Shown here: piece by piece, positions 1 through 6,352 of the stretch
Position numbering within the stretch: position 1 is the first letter of the stretch
How the letters are laid out: each line of letters opens with the position of its first letter
Assembly: GCA_903893335.1 (NCBI GenBank)
Contig: CAITLX010000740.1
Location: 1-6,352 of the forward strand
Reading direction: 5' to 3'
Source: an uncultured delta proteobacterium
Lineage (GTDB): Bacteria; Myxococcota_A; Polyangia; Polyangiales; Polyangiaceae
DNA length: 6,352 nt
Translations under genes and position numbers: made by a program
The notes under the pieces: model-generated
Seen by the model: the letters and a program-made list of their open reading frames with translations, nothing else
The model's database searches: none
What the model was told of the DNA's origin: nothing

Positions 1-3000
1 CCGCTGCCTCGACTTCGACCGCCTCGCTCGGCGCAGCCGCTGCAACAGGCTCGACAACGGGTTCGTGCGCGACGGCCACGACGACCGGGACGACCGGGGG
101 CGGAGCCGGAGTCGACCGGACCGTCACGGCGGGAGGCGGCGACGATGCCGGGCGCGCTGGCGGCGCCGAGCGAGCCGTCGGCGGCACGCTCGCGGGGTTC
201 ATCGCGGCCTTGCTGCGCTCGAGACCGGCGTGGGCCTCCTCGTCGCCGGGGCGCATGCGCAGCACGCGACGCCACGCGTCGGCGGCCTCGCGCGGGTCGG
301 AGACCTGCGCGTCCCAGAGTCGGGCGACCTTGCGCGCGAGGTCGGCGCGGACGGCAGGGTCCTTGCCGCGGAGGATCTGATCCTCGACGACCTGCACCAG
401 CGTGCGGTGGTCGGCGAGCGAGCCGAGCAGCGCCTCGAGGTCGGCGAGCACGCCCGCGTCGCTCGGCGCCAGGTCGTAGAGGCGCTTGAGATCGAGCGCC
501 GCCCCGGCCGGGTTGGCGGTGACGTCGCGGCGCAGCGTCGCGCGGCTCGCGAGCAGCAGGCGAACGTGCGGGCCGTCGAACACCTCGGCGAGCGCGCGAT
601 CGAGGGTCGCCTCCTGACGAGCGCGGTCGCCCGACCTCGCCCCGAGCGCGTCGAGCGCGTCGAGCGTGGCCGGTTCGACGTGCGCGACGAGCGCGTCGCC
701 GAGCCAGGCGAAGGCCTGAGCCGCGTCGCCGAGATCGTGCTCTGCGGCCGCGGCCGCGCGCCGCAGCAACGCCGCGCGCGTGCGCCCGCCGTCGCGCGCC
801 GTCCCCGAGCCGATCGCGAAGGCCTCGGCCAGCACGCGCCGCACGCTCGTGCCACCGAGCGCCGCGTCCGCAGCAGCCGCCGCGACCTCGAGCGAAGCCC
901 ACCCGTCGTCGGCCGGCACGAGCCCAGCGGCCACCTCGAAGAGGCCGCGCGCCCGATCCGTCGCGCCGCACTGCACGGCCTCGCGCGCCGCTCGCGCGAG
1001 CGCGAGCGCCTTGTCGGAGGCGCCCCGAACGCGCGTCGCCTGTCGCTCCCACACGTCGAGCGCCTCTTCGGGCGACGGCGCGAGCGCCGCGATGCGCGCG
1101 AGGAGCGGCTCCGCGTCCGCGAGCGTCACGCCCGCGAGCCCGGACTCCCCCTGCGTGATCGCCTCGGCTCGCTCGGCCCCCGCCTGCACCAGCACCTCGG
1201 CCTGGCGCACGCACTCGGCGGCGCGCGCGACACCGGTGAGCGAGGCAGCGAGCAGGTCGTGCGCCACGAGCAACGCCTCGCGGTCGCCGAACTCGACGGC
1301 GAGCGCCTCGAGCTGGGGTGCGACGCTGGCCTCGGGCGTGCGCGCCGTCACCAGCTCGAGCCCGACCTTCAGCGCCTCTTCCTTGCGTCCGACGCCGACC
1401 AGCCGCTCGAACGCGGCGAGCAGCGCCGCTGCGCGCTCCGCGCTCTCGGGAGTGGCGATGTGCCACTCGAGCAGCTTGGTGGCGACGAGCCCCTTCCAGC
1501 CGAGCCGGTCGCCGAGCTCGACGAACGCGCTGCGGCAGTCGCCGTCGCCGGCGTCGGCCACCGACGCGAGCGCGGCCAGCGCGTCGTCGCCCCGGTCGAG
1601 CCGGTTGGCGAGGATCTCGGCGCGCTTCTGCGCCAGCGCCGAGAGCTCGACCTCGTCCCCCTCGATCTCGATGAGCGAGGCCAGCAGCTCGGCGAGCCGC
1701 TCCCACTGCTCGGAGGCCTCGCAGAGGGCGGAGAGGCGCTGCAGCGCGTCGAAGTCGCCGGGCTCGAGCGCGCACACCAGCTCGAGGCAGCGCGTCGCGG
1801 CCACCGCGTCGCCGAGCGAGCCCTCGTAGAGGCCGGCGAGCGTACGCGCCACCTCGGCCTTCGCCTCGTCGTCCACGGTGACGGCGAGCCTGCGCTCGAG
1901 CGTCGCGGCCACGCCGGCGGTGTTGCCGCGGTCGTCTTCGAGTGCTGCGATGCGCGCGAGCGCGATGTCGCTCGCCGGGTCGAGCTCGCGCAGGATCGTC
2001 TCGTAGCGGTCGAGCGCGCCGTCGCCGTCGCCCGCGAGCTCGAGCAGCGCAGCCTCGCGCACGAGCACCGCCGCGCGCACCGCGGGGTCGGCCGTGAGCG
2101 GAGCGAGCCGCTTGAGCCAGGCGATCGCCAGCTCGTTGGACCCGACCAGCTCGGCGTCGGCCGCGAGCCAGGTCAGCGCCTCGGCGTCGTCGCCGTCGTC
2201 GAGCACGCGCGACCACGCGGTGCGCGCCGCCTCGACGTCACCCACCGTGTCGGCGAGCAACCTCGCCGCGCGCGCGCGCAGCGACACGCGCAGCTCGCGA
2301 TCGGCCACGGCCTCGGCCCGCGCGGTCAAGAGCTGCGCGATGTCCGCGGCGCGGCCAGCGTCGGCGTAGCGCTGCTCGAGCGCGACGGCGTAGGCCTCGT
2401 GGGCGGGGTCGGCCGCGGCGGCTTGCTCGAGCCGCCCGAGCGCGCCGGCCTCGTCGCCCACGCGCGCCAGGAGCTCGGCCTCGGCCGCGAACAGCACCGC
2501 GCGTGCGCGGTCGTCCGGAGCCGCGTCCACCCGCGCTGCGATCATCTCGGCCGCGCGGCCCCACGCCTCGGCGCCGCGGTAAGCGTGCTCGGCGGCCTCC
2601 CACTGGCGCGACTCTCCGGTCAGGTCGGCGGCGGTCGCGAAGCTGTCGGCCGCGCCCGCGAAGTCGCCCTGGCCCTGCTGAAGCGTGGCGATGCGCTCGA
2701 AGAACGAGCCCTGCACCGAGCGGTCGTCGAGCAGCGGCGCGTGCGCCTGCACCGCCTCGACGACGAGGTCGATGCGCCCCGCCGACTCGAGCAGCCGCAC
2801 CGCGTTCGCGAGCGGAGCCTCGTCACCGGGACAGAGCCCCGCCACGCGCGCCCACGCCTCGCCTGCTGCGACCGAGTCCTGCCGCTTGTGCTCGTGCAGG
2901 TGCGCGGCGCGCTTCTCGATGGCGATCTTCGCCTCGATGTCGGCGGCCGACGAGGCGTCGCGCTCGAGGGCGTACGCGAGATCGTCCCAGCGCCCGGCGC

Positions 3001-4807
3001 GCTCGAGCAGCCGACGCAGGTGCTCGCGGGCGGTATCGTCGCCGCGATCGAGCGCGGCGATCTGCCTCCACGCGGCGATGGCGCCGTCGACGTCGCGAAG
3101 CTGCGACTCGCACAGGCCCGCGACCTCGCGCAGCTGCGCCTTGCGCGTCTCGGGGAGCGCGCCGGGGGCGCGCGCCGCGCGCGTCAGCACCTCGCGAAGC
3201 TCGACCCACTTGCGCAGGCGACGAAGCTGATCCTCGACGGCGGAGAGCGCCTCGGCGTTGCCCACGTCGATCGCGAGCACCTCGCGGTACGCGGCGTCGG
3301 CCTGCTCGCGCTTGCCGTGCTGCGCGAGCGACTCGGCCTCGGCGAGCATCTGCGGGACGCGGTCGAGCTCCTCGGCGCTCGGCTCGCGCAGGGGCGCGAC
3401 CGGCTCCTCGGCGGCGATGTGCACCTCGGTCTCTGCCGCGTCGACGTGCACCGCAGCGTCCGCCGCCTCGACCTGCACCGCGGTCTGCGCCGCATCGACC
3501 TGCAACTCGGAGGCATCCGACTCGACGTGCACCTCGGTCGCCACGCCTCCGGCCTCGCTCGGCGCGTCGAGGTCGATTGGCTCGGAGACCGCATCGAGGT
3601 CGATCCGCTCGGAGAGCGGGTCGAGATCGACACGCTCGGAGACCGGCACGGGGGTGCGATCGGAGTCGGGCGACGCCTGCGCGACCGACGCCGACGGAGC
3701 CTCGGCGGCCGCGGCAGACTCGACCGGAGTGGCGTCCGCCGTCGGCGCCTGCTCGAGCGCAGCGAGCTGTACGCCGGCGTGCGTGCGCGCCTCGTCGGCG
3801 AGCAAACCCGCCGGATTGGCCGCGAGGTAGGCCGCCCAGCGCGTCGGCAGCTCGCCGTCGCGGCCGAGCGACCCCGCCCAGTGGGCCGCGAGCTGCATCG
3901 CTCGATCGTGGCCCGGCGCGAGGTCGAGCGCTCCGCTCGCGTACGCGAGGCCGTACTCGCCGTCGTACGTCTCGGCGAGCGACACGAGCGCCGCCACGGC
4001 TGCGTCGCGCTCCGCTTCGGCCGGCTGCTCCCCCGCTCGCACGAGCTCGAGCACCGCGCCGGCGAACTGCTGCGACAGCGTCGCGTCGTCCGCCGTGAGC
4101 GCGTGCGCGCGGCCGAGCGCCGCCACGGCGCCCGCGCGATCGCCCACGCGCTGCCGCACGTCGGCCTCGTCGCACAGCAGCGCCGTCTTGCGCGCGGGGT
4201 CCTCGACGAGGGCGAGCTCGGGCTCGTACAGCGCGAGCGCGTCGCTCCACTGCTCGGCCTGCTTGTAGAGCTCGCGCGCCGCGAACACGGCGTACGCCGA
4301 CGACGGGTCGAGCTCGCGCGCGCGGCGGTAGCTGTCGAGCGCCTTCTTCGGGTTGGCGAGCGGAGGCTCGGCCCAGAGGCGACCGAGCTCCTCGTGCATC
4401 GCCGCGAGCGAGGTCTGCAGCTCGCGCGAGCTCGACGCGAGCGGCGCGAGCGCGCGCGTGCGGCGCTCGAGGAGCGCGGCGAGCGCGCGCGACTCGCCCT
4501 TCTCGCGGTACAGCGCGGCGAGCCGCTCGGCCGGAGCGTCCTGGGTCGGGTCCTTGTCGATGGCGAGCATGAGCACGCGCGCGGCGCGGTGCATGTCGCC
4601 GACCGACACCTGCCACACCGCTGCCGCCTCGGTGAACCAATGGCTCGCGAGCGCGGCGTCGCTCGCCCCCGCGCCGACGCGCTCGAGCAGCGTCGCGTAG
4701 GTGCGCGGGTCGGCCTGTCCGGCGTGGTGCGCATACGCGATGGCCTCGCTGTCATGCGGGTTCGCGATGAGGCGTTGCACGATGGCGTCGATTTCGCGAG
4801 GGTCCAT
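1..4807 (-). CDS. Giant tetratricopeptide-repeat protein, 3' end cut by window edge
   Basis: A minus-strand frame runs open from ATG (4807-4805) to the left edge, 1602 codons with no stop, and nearly all third positions are G or C, so this is the coding strand. There is no signal peptide or membrane helix; the N-terminus (MDPREIDAIVQRLIANP) is soluble, so a cytoplasmic scaffold is likely. Residues about 50-351 form helical TPR-like repeats, for example NPKKALDSYRRARELDP from residue 152. Residues 353-475 are a low-complexity Ala/Ser/acidic spacer with nine-residue tandem repeats. Residues about 477-1536 form a second, longer TPR array with recurring 'GRWDDLAYALER'-type and 'AADAWRRVLRMRPGD'-type helices (last one near 1504). 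From 1537 a Pro/Ala/Val-rich linker continues out of the window, so a further domain is probable. TPR arrays bind other proteins; no catalytic motif is visible and the partner is unknown. Very long TPR proteins of this style are familiar from myxobacteria, but I cannot assign a named gene. The start lies just downstream of a promoter-like element and has no Shine-Dalgarno. Confidence 0.93.
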   Translation of the reverse strand, partial: MDPREIDAIVQRLIANPHDSEAIAYAHHAGQADPRTYATLLERVGAGASDAALASHWFTEAAAVWQVSVGDMHRAARVLMLAIDKDPTQDAPAERLAALYREKGESRALAALLERRTRALAPLASSSRELQTSLAAMHEELGRLWAEPPLANPKKALDSYRRARELDPSSAYAVFAARELYKQAEQWSDALALYEPELALVEDPARKTALLCDEADVRQRVGDRAGAVAALGRAHALTADDATLSQQFAGAVLELVRAGEQPAEAERDAAVAALVSLAETYDGEYGLAYASGALDLAPGHDRAMQLAAHWAGSLGRDGELPTRWAAYLAANPAGLLADEARTHAGVQLAALEQAPTADATPVESAAAAEAPSASVAQASPDSDRTPVPVSERVDLDPLSERIDLDAVSEPIDLDAPSEAGGVATEVHVESDASELQVDAAQTAVQVEAADAAVHVDAAETEVHIAAEEPVAPLREPSAEELDRVPQMLAEAESLAQHGKREQADAAYREVLAIDVGNAEALSAVEDQLRRLRKWVELREVLTRAARAPGALPETRKAQLREVAGLCESQLRDVDGAIAAWRQIAALDRGDDTAREHLRRLLERAGRWDDLAYALERDASSAADIEAKIAIEKRAAHLHEHKRQDSVAAGEAWARVAGLCPGDEAPLANAVRLLESAGRIDLVVEAVQAHAPLLDDRSVQGSFFERIATLQQGQGDFAGAADSFATAADLTGESRQWEAAEHAYRGAEAWGRAAEMIAARVDAAPDDRARAVLFAAEAELLARVGDEAGALGRLEQAAAADPAHEAYAVALEQRYADAGRAADIAQLLTARAEAVADRELRVSLRARAARLLADTVGDVEAARTAWSRVLDDGDDAEALTWLAADAELVGSNELAIAWLKRLAPLTADPAVRAAVLVREAALLELAGDGDGALDRYETILRELDPASDIALARIAALEDDRGNTAGVAATLERRLAVTVDDEAKAEVARTLAGLYEGSLGDAVAATRCLELVCALEPGDFDALQRLSALCEASEQWERLAELLASLIEIEGDEVELSALAQKRAEILANRLDRGDDALAALASVADAGDGDCRSAFVELGDRLGWKGLVATKLLEWHIATPESAERAAALLAAFERLVGVGRKEEALKVGLELVTARTPEASVAPQLEALAVEFGDREALLVAHDLLAASLTGVARAAECVRQAEVLVQAGAERAEAITQGESGLAGVTLADAEPLLARIAALAPSPEEALDVWERQATRVRGASDKALALARAAREAVQCGATDRARGLFEVAAGLVPADDGWASLEVAAAAADAALGGTSVRRVLAEAFAIGSGTARDGGRTRAALLRRAAAAAEHDLGDAAQAFAWLGDALVAHVEPATLDALDALGARSGDRARQEATLDRALAEVFDGPHVRLLLASRATLRRDVTANPAGAALDLKRLYDLAPSDAGVLADLEALLGSLADHRTLVQVVEDQILRGKDPAVRADLARKVARLWDAQVSDPREAADAWRRVLRMRPGDEEAHAGLERSKAAMNPASVPPTARSAPPARPASSPPPAVTVRSTPAPPPVVPVVVAVAHEPVVEPVAAAAPSEAVEVEAA
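3398..3640 (-). repeat. Nine tandem 27-bp units (9-residue repeat) inside the TPR gene
   Basis: Read in the minus-strand gene frame, residues 390-470 divide into nine consecutive nine-residue units. The first three (3640-3614, 3613-3587, 3586-3560) are close copies: units one and two read SERVDLDPL and SERIDLDAV. Unit four is degenerate and Gly-containing. Units five to nine (from 3532 down to 3398) follow a related pattern of alternating hydrophobic and polar residues ending in acidic/Ala residues (VHVD, LQVD, VQVE, VHVD and VHIA cores). The stretch joins the two TPR blocks and is strongly acidic. Internal duplication of a 27-bp unit is the simplest origin. Whether it is a flexible spacer or a folded strand-rich element cannot be decided here. 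Confidence 0.75.
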
Positions 4808-4816
4808 GCGGCGCGG

Positions 4817-4846
4817 ACGCTACCACGCTGCGAAACCGCGTCGCAA
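4817..4846 (-). promoter_or_regulatory. Putative sigma-70-type promoter of the TPR gene
   Basis: On the minus strand a -35-like TTGCGA (4846-4841) is followed after 18 bp by a -10-like TAGCGT (4822-4817). Only nine bases separate the -10 from the ATG at 4807, so a start site about seven bases downstream of the -10 would fall two or three bases before the ATG, implying a leaderless or near-leaderless mRNA. No Shine-Dalgarno is present, which fits. Both hexamers match the consensus only partly, so this is a moderate call. Confidence 0.45.
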
Positions 4847-4921
4847 TGCGCGGTAGCCCACAATTGCTCGCACTTTTCGCGATTGTCGGCCCCGTCGCAC
4901 CGGCGCCCGCGGAGCGCGTGG

Positions 4922-4930
4922 TGCTAGACT
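4922..4930 (+). promoter_or_regulatory. Putative extended -10 promoter of the thioredoxin-fusion gene
   Basis: TGCTAGACT on the plus strand combines the TGN extension with a -10-like hexamer TAGACT (4925-4930). No convincing -35 lies 16-18 bp upstream, which extended -10 promoters can tolerate. The expected start site near 4937 sits immediately before the GTG at 4939, so the transcript would be essentially leaderless. If this call is right, translation cannot begin at the upstream ATG 4846. The element mirrors the arrangement seen for the divergent TPR gene. Confidence 0.5.
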
Positions 4931-4938
4931 CCGACGAC

Positions 4939-5907
4939 GTGTTGCCGCACGACGATCCACGCGAAACCGAGGGCCCCCTGCGCGACCCCTGGCTCGCCGC
5001 CCCCGCGGCTGCGCCCGAGCCGAGCCGCACGAGCCCCGAGGCGGTCGGCTCGCTCGTCGCCGGCTCCCTCGCGCTCGTGCTCGTCTGTCTCGCCCCGGTG
5101 CTCGGCCTGGTCGCCATCGCCCTCGGCTTCTCGGCGCGGGCGGCCATCGCGCGCTCGCAGGGGCGACTCGCCGGGCGCGCGCTCGCCAACAGCGGCATCG
5201 CGCTCGGCACGCTCGCCTTCCTCGTGTTCTTCGCGCTCATCGGCGCCTGGGTGCACTACGCGAGCCGCGTGCGCGCGTGGTTCCCCACCCCCACCATCAC
5301 CGTGCCCAGCGTGCCGAGCTTGCCCGCGCCCTGGGTCACCCCCTGGTCCAGCCCGCCTGCGGCGCCGACCGCGTCCGCCTCCGAGCCCGCGAAGCCGCCC
5401 GCCGCCGACGCGCCCGACGCCGGCCCCGAGGCCTCCCCCGCGCACAGCTCGGCCACCTCGGTCGGCGCGCTCACCGTCGTCGACGTCGGCAGCGAGGTCG
5501 AGTCGCTGGCGCGCGAGCTGCGCGAGCAGCAGCGGCTCGCGGCGGCTCGCGGTGAGCGGTTGCTCGTGCAGACGACGGCGCCGCGGTGCGAGCCCTGCGC
5601 GGGCGTCGCGCGCTCGCTGCCCGATCCCCTCCTGCAGCGCGCGCTCGACCACATCCGCCTCGTGCGGGTCGACATCCTCGTGTTCGCCGAGGACCTCGAC
5701 GGGTTGCGCATCGCGCACGAGGGCGTACCGGGGTTCTTCCTGCTCGACGCCGATCTGCGCGTGACCGACGCCATCACCGGCGGCGAGTGGGACGACGACA
5801 TCGCGGTGAACATCGCCCCGGTGCTCTCGTCGTTCGTGCGCGGCACCTACACGCGCCGACGCGAGAAGCCCCCCGCGCCGCCTCGCCCGCGCGGCACGCC
5901 GATGTGA
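4939..5907 (+). CDS. DUF4190-type membrane anchor fused to a thioredoxin-like domain
   Basis: From GTG 4939 the product is 322 residues. Residues about 36-64 and 87-104 are two hydrophobic helices joined by a basic loop (R67, R72, R76, R80) with the GR-LAN-GIALG pattern of DUF4190 membrane domains. Residues about 116-183 are a Pro/Ala/Ser-rich linker. Residues about 190-305 form a thioredoxin-like fold: strand LLVQTT (208-213), the redox pair C217-E-P-C220, a candidate cis-proline at P264 in GVPGFF, and a GGEWDDD motif at 281-287. The usual Trp before the first Cys is Arg. A basic C-tail follows. The basic loop suggests a cytoplasmic loop with both termini outside, putting the redox domain in the periplasm, where it could reduce or exchange disulfides; its partner is unknown. 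An ATG at 4846 would add 31 residues resembling a signal peptide, but those codons use A/T third positions (cca, caa, gca, ctt, att, cta) unlike the rest and overlap promoter-like sequence, so I prefer 4939. It is divergent from the TPR gene. Confidence 0.88.
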   Translation: MLPHDDPRETEGPLRDPWLAAPAAAPEPSRTSPEAVGSLVAGSLALVLVCLAPVLGLVAIALGFSARAAIARSQGRLAGRALANSGIALGTLAFLVFFALIGAWVHYASRVRAWFPTPTITVPSVPSLPAPWVTPWSSPPAAPTASASEPAKPPAADAPDAGPEASPAHSSATSVGALTVVDVGSEVESLARELREQQRLAAARGERLLVQTTAPRCEPCAGVARSLPDPLLQRALDHIRLVRVDILVFAEDLDGLRIAHEGVPGFFLLDADLRVTDAITGGEWDDDIAVNIAPVLSSFVRGTYTRRREKPPAPPRPRGTPM

Positions 5908-5913
5908 CGCGGC

Positions 5914-6352
5914 TCACGCCTCGAGCGCCGCGAGCAGCGCGGCGACGGCGGCCCCGCAATCGCGCGCCCCGAACACCGCGCGGATGACCGCGACACCGTC
6001 GGCTCCCGCGCGGCGGCACGCTCCCGCGTTCGCGACCTCGACGCCGCCGAGCGCGAACAACCGCAGCCCCGACGCCAGGCTCCTCGCGCGTCGCAACGCC
6101 TCGACGCCGCGAGCCTCGCCCTTGCCGGGTGACGCATAGACGGGCGACACCAGCGCCGCGGTCGCCCCCATGCGCGCAGCGGCCTCGACGTCCGCGTCGC
6201 TGTGCGCCGCGACCGACACCACCGCGCCCTCGCCCAGCAACGCCCGCGCGTCGCCGATCGCCACCGAGCGGCCGCCGAGGTGCACGCCTGCGGCGCCCAC
6301 CGCCACCGCCACGTCGAGCCGGTCGTTCACCACCAGCGATGCCCCGCGCGCC
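5914..6352 (-). CDS. ThiE/TenI-family thiamine biosynthesis protein, 5' end cut by window edge
   Basis: This is the C-terminal 145 residues of a TIM-barrel protein, ending at TGA (5916-5914); the N-terminus, probably some 55-60 residues by comparison with about 210-residue ThiE proteins, lies beyond the right edge. Family landmarks in order are LVVNDR (Asn at 6327-6325, Asp at 6324-6322), GVHLG (about 6288-6274), an AHS motif with His at 6204-6202, SPVYASPGK with its Lys at 6123-6121 (equivalent of the ThiE GPxxxTxTK segment), ALGGV near 6048 and GADGVAVI, which bind phosphate in this fold. ThiE joins the pyrimidine and thiazole phosphates to make thiamine phosphate; TenI relatives aromatise the thiazole instead. 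The usual GQ[ED]D after VHL is GGRS here, removing an Asp that helps bind magnesium in ThiE, so a TenI-like role is a real alternative and I give no symbol. A GTG at 6333 is not the start, because the conserved strand begins upstream of it. It converges with the thioredoxin-fusion gene, with 6 bp between stops. Confidence 0.9.
   Translation of the reverse strand, partial: ARGASLVVNDRLDVAVAVGAAGVHLGGRSVAIGDARALLGEGAVVSVAAHSDADVEAAARMGATAALVSPVYASPGKGEARGVEALRRARSLASGLRLFALGGVEVANAGACRRAGADGVAVIRAVFGARDCGAAVAALLAALEA

Noticed and set aside
2503..4098. Plus-strand 531-codon Arg/Pro-rich frame
   Set aside because: It lies wholly inside the TPR gene, has extreme Arg/Pro/Ala composition and no recognisable motif, so it is a shadow.
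2823..4863. Other long minus-strand frames (2823-4640 and 3184-4863)
   Set aside because: They are out of frame with the TPR reading and translate to Arg/Ala/Ser-rich low-complexity sequence, typical of shadow frames in very GC-rich DNA.
4843..4886. Possible operator palindromes (GCAAT/ATTGC and ACAAT/ATTGT arms) in the divergent spacer
   Set aside because: The arms are only five bases with 15-17 base gaps and interrupted extension, which is expected by chance.
4846..4911. N-terminal signal peptide for the thioredoxin fusion from ATG 4846
   Set aside because: The codon use of this stretch is unlike the gene and it overlaps promoter-like sequence; the DUF4190-type helices already provide membrane anchoring.
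65..4927. The 1620-codon plus-strand open frame as a genuine gene
   Set aside because: It is the mirror-register shadow of the TPR gene. Its product is an Arg/Gly/Leu-rich string without domains, whereas the minus-strand frame gives coherent TPR helices and strong G/C third positions.
4924..5846. Minus-strand frames opposite the thioredoxin-fusion gene (4924-5718, 5256-5846)
   Set aside because: They are antisense to a frame with clear membrane helices and a CxxC thioredoxin site; their products are low-complexity Gly/Arg- or Ser/Ala-rich.
5277..5987. Short plus-strand frames at 5277-5555, 5552-5764 and 5586-5987
   Set aside because: They overlap the thioredoxin-fusion gene in another frame and read as Arg-rich shadows.

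Overview
The window is very GC-rich and coding-dense, and almost every codon in the real genes ends in G or C. The gene content is a giant tetratricopeptide-repeat (TPR) protein, a DUF4190-thioredoxin fusion and a thiamine-phosphate-synthase/TenI relative. Together with the base composition this suggests a large-genome Myxococcota (deltaproteobacterial, Polyangiales-like) chromosome. That assignment is inference from composition and protein style; there is no rRNA or other marker here.

Layout: (1) Positions 1-4807, minus strand: one uninterrupted frame of 1602 visible codons from an ATG at 4807 to the left edge, where it is cut before its stop. It encodes a cytoplasmic TPR scaffold: a TPR block, a low-complexity spacer holding nine-residue tandem repeats, a second and much longer TPR block, then a Pro/Ala/Val-rich linker that leaves the window. 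(2) Positions 4808-4938: a 131-bp divergent intergenic region, the only stretch with lower GC3-like composition. It carries a plausible promoter on each strand, and in both cases the predicted transcription start falls almost on the start codon. (3) Positions 4939-5907, plus strand: a membrane protein with a two-helix DUF4190-type anchor, a Pro-rich linker and a C-terminal thioredoxin-like domain with a CEPC active site. (4) Positions 5914-6352, minus strand: the C-terminal 145 residues of a ThiE/TenI-family TIM-barrel enzyme whose N-terminus lies beyond the right edge. It converges on gene 3 with only 6 bp between the stops.

Nothing ties the three genes into one pathway. The TPR and thioredoxin genes are divergent and might share regulation through the short spacer. 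The thi-like gene merely converges. I see no mobile element, CRISPR array, RNA gene or recognisable defence system. The points most worth a second look are the nine-residue repeat spacer, the DUF4190-thioredoxin fusion, the apparently leaderless divergent promoters, the missing metal-site motif in the ThiE-like protein, and a 1620-codon open frame lying exactly antisense to the TPR gene, which I judge to be a composition artefact.
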